A DNA stretch of 5,410 nucleotides, taken from NCBI GenBank assembly GCA_964550345.1, contig CAZJYZ010000087.1:1-5410 (forward strand). Reading direction: 5' to 3'. Of this stretch, positions 1 through 5,253 are shown in pieces. A model generated the notes under the pieces. The model worked only from the letters and a program-made list of their open reading frames with translations. It made no database searches and was not told the origin of the DNA. The translations under genes were made by a program, and so were the position numbers. Each line of letters starts with the position of its first letter. Position 1 is the first letter of the stretch. Source of the stretch: JAAEUB01 sp964550345. Lineage in GTDB: Bacteria > Pseudomonadota > Alphaproteobacteria > Rhodobacterales > Rhodobacteraceae.

Positions 1-23
1 GTTGGCTGCGATATTGAGCTTTG

Positions 24-79
24 CGGGCGAGGGGGCCAGCCCCCTCGCGCTCCCCCGAGGTATTTGTGCCAAGATGAAA
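24..79. repeat. GC-rich hairpin with conserved-looking intergenic tail
   Basis: GCGAGGGGG (27-35) pairs perfectly with CCCCCTCGC (40-48) around the loop CCAG, giving a 9-bp, mostly G-C stem. It is followed by GCTCCCCCGAGG and TATTTGTGCCAAGATGAA (61-78). From memory, hairpins with a CCCGAGG-TATTT-GCCAAGATGAA type tail recur between genes in Rhodobacteraceae genomes, so this is probably one copy of a dispersed intergenic element. It lies 19 bases past the stop codon of the leftward glutathione S-transferase gene and could end or protect that transcript, or one entering from the left. No run of T follows the stem on either strand, so it is not a textbook intrinsic terminator. Confidence 0.5.
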
Positions 80-97
80 TGAGCAATATCGCCTTTG

Positions 98-796
98 TCA
101 GTCCCGTTTCGGGACGTTTACAGCAATTTTGCTGGACGGGCGGTTTGAGCAGTTTTCAAACCATCTCAGCACGTTAGGGACGTCATCCATCTCCAGAATA
201 TCATGGGCGTCGTAATGGCCTTTCAAGACCCTGATCCATGGCCAGGTGGCAATATCAGCGATCGAGTAGTCGTCGCCCATGATGTACTCACGCCCTTCGA
301 GACGGTCATCCAGCACGCCCAGCAGGCGGATGGTCTCTTCTTTGTAGCGCTCAAACGGGCGCTTATCTTCGAAGGCCTTCCCGGCAAAGGCGTGGAAAAA
401 TCCAAACTGCCCCATCATCGGGCCAACGCCGCCCATTTGCCACATCAGCCAATTCAGAGTTTCATAGCGTGTGGCGGGATCGTCTGACAGGAATTTACCC
501 GTCTTTTCAGCTAGGTAGATCAGGATGGCACCACTTTCCCACAGGCCCATAGCCTCGCCGTCCGGCCCATCGGGGTCGATAATGGCGGGGATTTTGTTGT
601 TGGGGTTGAGCGACAGGAATTCAGGGGTGAATTGGTCGTCATCGGCGAATTTTACCAGATGCGGTTCATATTCCAGCTCGCATTCTTCCAGCATAGCGGA
701 AACCTTGACGCCGTTTGGCGTTGGCAGAGAATAAAGCTGGATGGCGTCTGGGTTCGTAGCGGGCCAGCGTTTGGTGATGTCGAATTGTTCGAGCAT
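98..796 (-). CDS. Glutathione S-transferase family protein (YfcG/Ure2-like)
   Basis: A 232-residue cytoplasmic protein with the two-domain glutathione S-transferase layout. The N-terminal thioredoxin-like domain (about residues 18-103) has TPNG at 26-29, NPNNKIPAI at 64-72 with the cis-proline that holds the glutathione backbone, and ESGAI at 87-91, which binds the gamma-glutamyl end. The helical C-terminal domain contains GGVGPMMGQ (122-130) and the N-capping motif DYSIADIA (176-183). TPNG, PNNKIPAI and the GPMxGQ stretch match Escherichia coli YfcG, a Nu-class enzyme whose known activity is glutathione-dependent disulfide reduction, with Asn of TPNG in place of a catalytic Tyr or Ser. A role in thiol redox or detoxification is inferred; the substrate is unknown. 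AAGGAC about 8 bases upstream supports the start. No partner gene is adjacent, and no convincing promoter was found in the 80 bases upstream. Confidence 0.93.
   Translation of the reverse strand: MLEQFDITKRWPATNPDAIQLYSLPTPNGVKVSAMLEECELEYEPHLVKFADDDQFTPEFLSLNPNNKIPAIIDPDGPDGEAMGLWESGAILIYLAEKTGKFLSDDPATRYETLNWLMWQMGGVGPMMGQFGFFHAFAGKAFEDKRPFERYKEETIRLLGVLDDRLEGREYIMGDDYSIADIATWPWIRVLKGHYDAHDILEMDDVPNVLRWFENCSNRPSSKIAVNVPKRD
101..115 (-). other. Perfect hairpin overlapping the end of the GST gene
   Basis: GTCCCG (101-106) and CGGGAC (110-115) form a 6-bp stem with a TTT loop on the plus strand. It covers the last coding codons of the glutathione S-transferase gene, right up to its stop codon at 98-100. 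The stem could help define the mRNA 3' end, but no T run follows it in the direction of that gene, so calling it a terminator would go beyond the evidence. It may simply reflect codon choice. Confidence 0.3.
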
Positions 797-1106
797 GGGT
801 CTGTCCTTGTGTTATTTAAAATCTTTCGGGCCTCCAACGGCAGGTTGCATCTTCACGGCCCTCCCAAAGGCAGTTTTACAATTCTTACCACCCGGCTGAG
901 CGTCATATGGTCCATACCAGCGCAGTCTTCAAGGGAAGGGCTTTAGGAGAGCCACCAAAAACAAGGAATGGAAGTCTCCTATGCGGGGCAATCCGGCCGT
1001 TTGCCCAAGGTCAGCCAGCGATAGGCAGTTAGGCTTCTTCTTTGCGCTATTTTGTGATCACCTTGACCACGTTTTCATTCCAAGGAGGATTCATCCAAGC
1101 GATGAA
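797..1106. other. Gene-free spacer between divergent GST and membrane-protein genes
   Basis: No credible coding region is seen on either strand. The open frames entering from the left are continuations of antisense frames of the glutathione S-transferase gene. Small structures only: GGGCAA (986-991) with TTGCCC (1001-1006) forms a 6-bp stem with a 9-base loop; AGGAGA (945-950) and TCTCCT (975-980) are weak, widely spaced inverted arms; GTGATCAC (1054-1061) is an 8-bp palindrome. A strong ribosome-binding-like AAGGAGG at 1082-1088 leads only to a four-codon frame (1102-1116). The stretch could contain decayed sequence, but I recognise nothing in it. Confidence 0.5.
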
Positions 1107-1126
1107 ATGTAAATAAAACTTTACAT
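1107..1126. promoter_or_regulatory. Distal operator candidate (ATGTAAA-N6-TTTACAT)
   Basis: ATGTAAA (1107-1113) and TTTACAT (1120-1126) are perfect 7-base inverted arms separated by TAAAAC. The same arm sequence and the same 6-base spacing recur at 1144-1163. The right arm supplies the TTTACA that fits as a -35 box. A repeated two-fold-symmetric site upstream of a gene pair that encodes a dimer-forming XRE protein is what an autoregulatory operator would look like. Binding by that protein is inferred. Confidence 0.55.
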
Positions 1127-1148
1127 CTAAGCAGTGACACACTATGTA
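1120..1148 (+). promoter_or_regulatory. Predicted promoter of the membrane protein / XRE operon
   Basis: TTTACA (1120-1125) matches the sigma-70 -35 consensus at 5 of 6 positions. With a 17-base spacer it is followed by TATGTA (1143-1148), a weak -10 with 3 of 6 matches. A start near 1155 would give a leader of about 23 bases containing GGAGG at 1166-1170. The -35 lies in the distal inverted repeat and the -10 overlaps the proximal one, so protein bound at either site would block polymerase. The weak -10 keeps confidence modest. Confidence 0.4.
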
Positions 1149-1163
1149 AAGTTAACTTTACAA
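1144..1163. promoter_or_regulatory. Proximal operator candidate, 18-bp perfect palindrome
   Basis: TGTAAAGTTAACTTTACA (1145-1162) is its own reverse complement over all 18 bases. Its outer arms, ATGTAAA-N6-TTTACA, copy those of the site at 1107-1126, with the two centres 37 bases apart. It lies over the predicted -10 and start point and ends just before the GGAGG ribosome-binding site of the membrane-protein gene. An 18-bp perfect palindrome is very unlikely by chance, so I read it as a dimer-binding operator. The encoded XRE protein is the obvious candidate ligand. Confidence 0.65.
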
Positions 1164-1177
1164 ATGGAGGTAACCTA

Positions 1178-1603
1178 ATGGGAAGAAAACTTGATGCAAT
1201 ACTGGTTAGGGGCTTGCCGGAAAAGGACAAGCGGAACGCCAATCGTGTCAATCTCTGGGCTTTCGGCTGGGTCGGAACTTTGTTGACCTTGTCCTTGCTC
1301 GGAACCGGAGAAAAACAGGGATTGTCTCTCGTGGCATTGGTTGTGTTTGCCCTGCATCTATTGTGCGGGATTTTTATGATCCTGTCCTATCGGAGGTTTG
1401 TACGAATACTCGACGAAATGGAGCGGAAAATTCAGTTTGACGCTTTGGCGCTGTCAGTTGGCATCACCATGGTATTCTTCTCGGCGGCCAGCATTTTGGG
1501 GCAGACCGGAGTTGTACCCGCCACCAATTCCGCTTCATTGATTGTTGTCATGTCGATGACCTATGTGATCAGTCTGATCGTCGGACGGGTGCGCTTGACT
1601 TGA
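1178..1603 (+). CDS. Small four-helix membrane protein, partner of XRE regulator
   Basis: A 141-residue protein with no signal peptide and four likely membrane segments, at about residues 25-42, 48-70, 88-107 and 119-136. The basic N-terminus and the charged segment YRRFVRILDEMERKIQFD (71-88) between helices 2 and 3 suggest that both ends and this middle loop face the cytoplasm. The LDEMERKIQFDALALSVG stretch (78-95) resembles an uncharacterised membrane family I have seen next to small XRE regulators, but I cannot assign a domain name. GGAGG at 1166-1170, 7 bases before the ATG, fixes the start. The stop codon overlaps the start of the XRE gene, so the two are co-translated. By analogy with other membrane-protein/regulator pairs, it may sense a membrane signal and control the regulator's activity; this is inference. 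No enzyme or transporter motif is visible. Confidence 0.85.
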   Translation: MGRKLDAILVRGLPEKDKRNANRVNLWAFGWVGTLLTLSLLGTGEKQGLSLVALVVFALHLLCGIFMILSYRRFVRILDEMERKIQFDALALSVGITMVFFSAASILGQTGVVPATNSASLIVVMSMTYVISLIVGRVRLT

Positions 1604-1794
1604 AAAATCGACTCAAAGAGCTGCGTGCCGAATGCGGCATGACCCAAGCGGATCTGGCCAACCGCCTGGATGTCTCGCGCCAGTCGATCATCGCAATTGA
1701 GAAAGGTAAGTTCGATCCATCGCTCTCGCTGGCGCTCAAGATTGCGCGTTTGTTCGGCCAGCCCGTCGAAGAGATTTTCAAGAACGACGCGTGA
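1600..1794 (+). CDS. Small XRE-family helix-turn-helix transcriptional regulator
   Basis: A 64-residue protein that is essentially one Cro/CI-type helix-turn-helix domain. Helix 1 is KNRLKELRAECG (2-13), the turn motif starts at TQADLANRLDV (15-25), and the recognition helix is about SRQSIIAIEKGK (26-37), followed by the capping PSLSLALKIARLFG segment. There is no sensor or oligomerisation domain, and the size is typical of the small YgzD-like XRE proteins. The start is TTG at 1600; its last two bases are the first two of the TGA that ends the membrane-protein gene. No upstream in-frame start was found, and the next ATG (1639) would remove helix 1. Only a weak GACGGGT precedes it, so translation probably depends on coupling. 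It is the likely ligand of the inverted repeats at 1107-1163, hence an autoregulator, inferred from position and symmetry. Confidence 0.92.
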   Translation: MKNRLKELRAECGMTQADLANRLDVSRQSIIAIEKGKFDPSLSLALKIARLFGQPVEEIFKNDA

Positions 1795-1924
1795 GGCAGC
1801 TACCTGAAATACGCGCCGCTCGTGCTATCATCTCTTCTAGAGTGTCTTGGGTGCTCAGACTGGCAAAGCTCCGGCAACCAGAACACAGGAGAGCACACTT
1901 GGTGTGTATTAACTGATTTTGAAT

Positions 1925-1948
1925 GTCCGCTTAGGGCTCAAAGCGGAC
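1925..1948. repeat. Perfect 8-bp stem-loop in convergent spacer
   Basis: GTCCGCTT (1925-1932) and AAGCGGAC (1941-1948) are perfect inverted arms around an 8-base loop. The element lies between the XRE gene (ending 1794) and the TerB-like gene read toward it (ending 1960), 12 bases past the latter's stop. GTCCGCTT...AAGCGGAC palindromes look familiar as recurrent intergenic elements in alphaproteobacteria, so this may be a dispersed repeat that also acts as a two-way transcript end. No T run follows on either strand. A smaller CACAC-TTG-GTGTG hairpin sits at 1894-1906 and could contribute to ending the XRE transcript. Confidence 0.5.
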
Positions 1949-1959
1949 GATCTGTTGGG

Positions 1960-2382
1960 TTACAGCACCATATGCCGTGCCCGGGCACCACGTTCAATCG
2001 CGGCGGCGTGCAGGCGGTCTATGTTAAGCTCATAGCGCATTTCCTCAAGCAGCCGTAGCTCGCTTTCGCGCAGTTTCCCATCTGCCGCGGCCACATCACA
2101 GGCCAGCGCATAGGCGGTTTCCCAAAGCGGTTCTGGCAGGTTGTCGCGCACCAGGCCAAAAAGGGCATCCAGCCCGTCCTCAACCGAAAACAGGTCAAAC
2201 ACTGTTTGGGAAACCTGCTTGATGCGGTCCGCGTCGTAGCTGGCAAAAACCGGCAGGTGGTTGACGATGGCTTCGATCGTCACAAGTTCAGCGGTCAGGA
2301 TGTGTTCATCGGACGCGGAAATGGCCACCATCAGGGCAATCAGGCTGTCCTCGGGGGTCAGGGAATGGGGGATATCTTGCAT
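1960..2382 (-). CDS. TerB-like protein (tellurite resistance TerB family)
   Basis: A 140-residue, all-helical, acidic-rich cytoplasmic protein with two internally similar helix pairs, as in the TerB fold. The first carries ISASDEHILTAELVTIEAIV (21-40) and the second AAADGKLRESELRLLEEMRY (98-117). The acidic A/S-D-G/E-x-x-x-x-E pattern (D25/E32 and D101/E108) corresponds to the metal-binding positions of TerB-like domains. AGGAGG, 4 bases before the ATG, supports the start. No other ter gene lies nearby, so direct tellurite resistance should not be assumed; single TerB-domain proteins of this kind are common in Rhodobacteraceae and their function is unknown. It is transcribed away from lysK, and the two share a 104-base control region. 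Confidence 0.85.
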   Translation of the reverse strand: MQDIPHSLTPEDSLIALMVAISASDEHILTAELVTIEAIVNHLPVFASYDADRIKQVSQTVFDLFSVEDGLDALFGLVRDNLPEPLWETAYALACDVAAADGKLRESELRLLEEMRYELNIDRLHAAAIERGARARHMVL

Positions 2383-2406
2383 GTTGCCTCCTATGGCGTT
2401 GGCTTC

Positions 2407-2435
2407 AATTTATTGACGCCGCGCCGTGGGGGCAA
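2407..2435 (-). promoter_or_regulatory. Predicted promoter of the TerB-like gene
   Basis: Read on the minus strand, TTGCCC (plus-strand 2430-2435) and TAAATT (plus-strand 2407-2412) each match the sigma-70 consensus at 4 of 6 positions and are separated by exactly 17 bases. Transcription would begin near 2400, giving a leader of under 20 bases that contains the AGGAGG at 2387-2392. It overlaps the promoter candidate for lysK on the other strand. Confidence 0.35.
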
Positions 2436-2441
2436 TAGGAA
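2413..2441 (+). promoter_or_regulatory. Predicted lysK promoter with leader hairpin
   Basis: TTGACG (2413-2418) matches the -35 consensus at 5 of 6 positions. After 17 bases comes TAGGAA (2436-2441), a weak -10 with 3 of 6 matches. The start point would be near 2448. The short leader would contain GCGCC-AAAGA-GGCGC (2453-2467), a 5-bp hairpin ending 7 bases before the AAGGAA ribosome-binding site at 2475-2480. It occupies almost the same bases as the promoter candidate for the TerB-like gene. Confidence 0.33.
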
Positions 2442-2486
2442 GCGGCACATCCGCGCCAAAGAGGCGCAAAAATCAAGGAATACCCA

Positions 2487-4072
2487 ATGTCTGACCTGCG
2501 TGACGTCGCAATGCAATCAAAAGCCTGGCCGTTTGAAGAAGCGCGCCGGATTTTGAAACGCTTGAACGGTAAGACACCGAAGAAGGGCTATGTCTTGTTT
2601 GAAACCGGATATGGCCCGTCAGGCCTGCCGCATATCGGTACCTTTGGCGAGGTGGCGCGCACGACGATGATCCGGCGTGCCTTTGAGGTGCTTTCTGATA
2701 TTCCAACGCGGCTGATCTGTTTTTCCGACGATATGGATGGGATGCGCAAAGTGCCTGGTAATGTGCCCAACCCGGAAGGCTTGCAGGAGCATCTACAAAA
2801 GCCCTTGTCGGCCGTGCCCGATCCGTTTGGGGAATTTGACAGCTTTGGCGATCATAACAACGCCATGCTGCGCCGGTTCCTCGATACGTTCGGCTTTGAG
2901 TATGAGTTCATCTCGGCCACGGAATTCTACAAATCCGGGCAGTTCGATGAAGTGCTGCTGCGCGCGGTGAAAGAATATGACGCAATTATGGAGGTGATGC
3001 TGGCATCCCTGCGCGAAGAGCGTCAGGCGACCTATTCGTGTTTCCTTCCAATCAGCCAGAAAACCGGGCGGGTGATGTATGTACCGATGAAATCGGTTGA
3101 TGCGGCGGCCGGGACCATCACTTTTGACGATGAGGATGGTGAAGAACAGACCGTTTCTGTCACTGGCGGGCAGGTGAAACTGCAATGGAAACCCGACTTT
3201 GGCGCGCGCTGGGCAGCGCTTGGCGTGGATTTTGAGATGTATGGCAAGGATCACAGCACCAATACGCCGATCTATGATAAAATCTGCCGTATCCTGGGGG
3301 CGCCCGCGCCTGCGCATTTTGTCTATGAGATGTTTTTGGATGAAAACGGCGAGAAGATCTCGAAGTCATCCGGCAATGGCATTTCAATCGACGAATGGCT
3401 GACCTATGCCGGGGCCGAAAGCCTGTCTTATTTCATGTATCAAAAGCCCAAAACCGCCAAGCGGTTATTTTTTGACGTGATTCCGAAGGCGGTGGACGAA
3501 TATCACCAGCAATTGCGTGCCTATGCGGGGCAGGACAGTAAACAACGTCTGGCCAACCCGGTCTTCCATATCCACGGCCATAATGTGCCTGCCTCGACCA
3601 TGGTGGTGCCCTTTGCCATGCTCCTCAACCTTGCGTCCGTATCAGGGGCGCATGACAAGGAAACCCTGTGGGGTTACATCCGCCGCTACGCGCCCGAAGC
3701 CAGCCCCAAGACCCATCCGGATATGGATGCCGCAGCAGGCTTTGCGGTGCGGTATTACGAGGACTTCGTTGCACCGTCTAAAACTTACCGTGCGCCCAGT
3801 GGGTTGGAACGTGAGGCATTGACCGAGCTGCGTGACAAGCTGGCCGCGTGGGATGCTCTTGCCGATGGGGATGAGTTGCAGTCGCTGGTATTCAGCGTTG
3901 GCCGTGAACGGTTTNNNNNNNNNNCCCGATGCGCGACTGGTTCAAGGCGCTCTATCAGGTGTTGCTGGGCGCCGATCAGGGCCCGCGTTTCGGCAGCTTC
4001 ATTGCGCTGTTTGGGGTCGAGGAAACCGTGGCGCTGATCGACAAGGCGCTGGCGGGGGAACTCGCAGGCTAA
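2487..4072 (+). CDS. lysK: Class I lysine--tRNA ligase (interrupted by assembly gap)
   Basis: Attaches lysine to tRNA-Lys in an ATP-dependent reaction in the cytoplasm. This is the archaeal-type class I enzyme, unrelated to the class II LysS. The Rossmann catalytic domain holds the HIGH-type signature GPSGLPHIGT (43-52) and the KMSKS-type loop KISKS (290-294); WKPDFGARWAALGVDFEMYGKDH (around 234-256) is the conserved core before it. The C-terminal helical anticodon-binding part follows. The frame from the ATG at 2487 is intact to Phe476 (3914). After the N run it resumes one base later in phase, PMRDWFKALYQ at 3926 onward, through GPRFGSFIAL to the TAA at 4070-4072. The protein is therefore at least 525 residues, normal for the family. 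As printed the two halves are out of frame, which I attribute to the gap length. AAGGAA at 2475-2480 supports the start. No second lysyl-tRNA synthetase is visible here. Confidence 0.95.
3915..3924. other. Assembly gap (10 N) inside lysK
   Basis: Ten N's replace unknown bases. Upstream the lysK frame ends on a complete codon at 3914; downstream the frame uses the C at 3925 as the third base of a codon. The true missing length must therefore leave remainder 2 when divided by 3 (2, 5, 8 or 11 bases, for example), so 10 is a placeholder. Because RERF before and PMRDWF after are normally close together in this family, only a few bases are probably missing, or the flanks once overlapped. Confidence 0.9.
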
Positions 4073-4089
4073 GTCTGACAATTTTTAAG

Positions 4090-4127
4090 CAAGCCAACCC
4101 GGATCGCAGCCGGTCCGGGCTGGCTTG
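4090..4127. other. Strong imperfect hairpin between lysK and the PLP enzyme gene
   Basis: CAAGCCA (4090-4096) pairs with TGGCTTG (4121-4127), and CCCGGA (4098-4103) pairs with TCCGGG (4114-4119), with one A/C mismatch between the two blocks and a 10-base loop. That is 13 base pairs starting 18 bases after the lysK stop. No T run follows on the plus strand, so it may be a partial or factor-assisted terminator, an RNA-processing site or an attenuating structure before the next gene. The run of T's is on its left side (4082-4086) and does not suit a leftward terminator either. Confidence 0.55.
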
Positions 4128-4142
4128 AATGCGGAAAAACGC

Positions 4143-4150
4143 GGGGAGGA
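4143..4150 (+). promoter_or_regulatory. Ribosome-binding site that fixes the PLP enzyme start
   Basis: GGGGAGGA ends 4 bases before the ATG at 4155. The upstream in-frame TTG at 4125 lies in the arm of the 4090-4127 hairpin and has no such site, so 4155 is the start. Confidence 0.75.
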
Positions 4151-4154
4151 AAAC

Positions 4155-5249
4155 ATGGATTTTTCACAAATCGAGACACCGGCACTAATTCTTGACCGCG
4201 CGCGGTTGGAAAAGAACGCCGCCCGGATGCTCAAACGGATGGATGAGGTCGGCCTGACCTTGCGCCCGCACTTCAAAACGTCGAAATCCGTCGAAGTGGC
4301 GCTTGTGGCCACCGGCGGGCGGCGTGGTACGGTGACAGCCTCGACCCTGAAAGAGGTCGAGGCCCTGACTGAGGCGGGGTTTGACGACATCCTTTATGCG
4401 GTGGGGATCACGCCCAACAAGTTTGCGCGGGTGCGCAAAATCCGCGAACAGACCGGCAAAGAGGTGATCCTGACGCTGGATTCGCCTGAAATGGCCCGCG
4501 CAGTCGTGGGTGGCCTGCCCGATGTTCCGGTGATGATCGAGGTCGATTGCGGCGAACACCGGGGCGGCATCGGGCAGGATGCGCCCGAGATCGTCGAAAT
4601 TGCCAAAACCCTCGGGGCGCAGTTTCGCGGGATCATGTCCCATGCGGGCCATTCCTATTCGACCGACCAGATCGACGGCATCCGCAAGATTGCCGAGGAT
4701 GAGGCCGGTGCGGCGCGCGCTGCTGCCGAAATGCTGCGCGCAAACGGGATTACGGTCGATGTGGTCAGCATCGGTTCAACCCCAACGGCGTACTTTGCAG
4801 AAAACCTTGATGGCATAGACGAAATCCGCGCCGGGATTTATCAGTTTTGGGATCTGGCGCAGTATAGCCGCGACATGTGCGCTCTGGACGATATCGCCGT
4901 GTCGGTCCTGACCACGGTGATCGGCCATAACCGTGATGCCGGGGTGCTGACAGTGGATGCAGGCGCTATGGCGATGTCCAAGGACATCTCGGCCCAGACC
5001 TTCCTGCCCGAGGCCGGTTTCGGATATTTGTGCGATAGCGACACGATGCAGCCCACGGGGCTGAAGATTGACGTGGTGCATCAGGAACATGGAACCGTCC
5101 GGGTGCGCAGTAACGCCGATTTCGACGCTTTTCCAATCGGATCGACCTTGCGTGTCCTACCCAACCACGCCTGCCTGACCTGTGCTGCGGGCTATGGCCA
5201 GTTCCTGACCCTGGATGGACAGGTCTGGCCGCGTGTGGACGGCTGGTAG
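4155..5249 (+). CDS. DSD1-family PLP enzyme (D-threonine aldolase / D-serine dehydratase-like)
   Basis: A 364-residue cytoplasmic fold-type III enzyme. The N-terminal alanine-racemase-like barrel starts IETPALILD (6-14), and RPHFKTSKS (37-45) carries the PLP lysine, most likely Lys41 by analogy with RPHxKT in the family. EVDCGEHRGGI is the conserved strand facing the active site, and GSTPT (207-211) is the phosphate-binding loop. The C-terminal beta domain ends with PNHACLTC (336-343). Its H-x-C pair (His338, Cys340) matches the metal site of D-serine dehydratase and D-threonine aldolase, so a divalent metal, zinc or manganese, is expected. The reaction is probably cleavage or deamination of a D-3-hydroxy amino acid; the substrate cannot be told from sequence. 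Length is typical. It lies 82 bases after lysK on the same strand, so read-through is possible, though a hairpin separates them. Confidence 0.9.
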   Translation: MDFSQIETPALILDRARLEKNAARMLKRMDEVGLTLRPHFKTSKSVEVALVATGGRRGTVTASTLKEVEALTEAGFDDILYAVGITPNKFARVRKIREQTGKEVILTLDSPEMARAVVGGLPDVPVMIEVDCGEHRGGIGQDAPEIVEIAKTLGAQFRGIMSHAGHSYSTDQIDGIRKIAEDEAGAARAAAEMLRANGITVDVVSIGSTPTAYFAENLDGIDEIRAGIYQFWDLAQYSRDMCALDDIAVSVLTTVIGHNRDAGVLTVDAGAMAMSKDISAQTFLPEAGFGYLCDSDTMQPTGLKIDVVHQEHGTVRVRSNADFDAFPIGSTLRVLPNHACLTCAAGYGQFLTLDGQVWPRVDGW

Positions 5250-5253
5250 GTAC

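Noticed and set aside
1..26. Possible end of a plus-strand gene with TGA at 15-17, followed by the hairpin at 27-48.
   Set aside because: Only five codons are in the window, so coding cannot be judged.
203..487. Plus-strand open frame of 94 codons opposite the glutathione S-transferase gene.
   Set aside because: It lies wholly antisense to a well-supported gene, shows no recognisable motif and lacks a ribosome-binding site.
632..946. Plus-strand open frame of 104 codons running past the glutathione S-transferase start.
   Set aside because: It is mostly antisense to the real gene, and its tail in the spacer shows no protein-like character.
1082..1116. Strong AAGGAGG followed by a four-codon frame (MKCK) upstream of the membrane-protein gene.
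   Set aside because: It lies mostly upstream of the predicted start of transcription and overlaps the distal operator; the 13-base spacing is too long for a good start.
1178..1794. Reading the membrane protein and XRE pair as a toxin-antitoxin system.
   Set aside because: The membrane protein has four helices and 141 residues, unlike small single-helix toxins, and no toxin motif is visible; a sensor/regulator pair fits better.
2793..3317. Minus-strand open frame of 174 codons.
   Set aside because: It is antisense to the conserved catalytic core of lysK, including the region before KISKS, and has no motif of its own.
3925..4037. Frameshifted tail of lysK after the N run, giving a 516-residue product.
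   Set aside because: The next frame gives PMRDWFKALYQ and GPRFGSFIAL, the expected C-terminus, so the shift is an artefact of the placeholder length.
4125..4154. Upstream TTG start adding ten residues to the PLP enzyme.
   Set aside because: The TTG sits in a hairpin arm with no ribosome-binding site, while GGGGAGGA precedes the ATG at 4155 and family proteins begin close to that point.
4185..4652. Minus-strand open frame of 155 codons.
   Set aside because: It is a shadow of the PLP-enzyme gene in GC-rich codon-biased DNA, with no start signal or motif.
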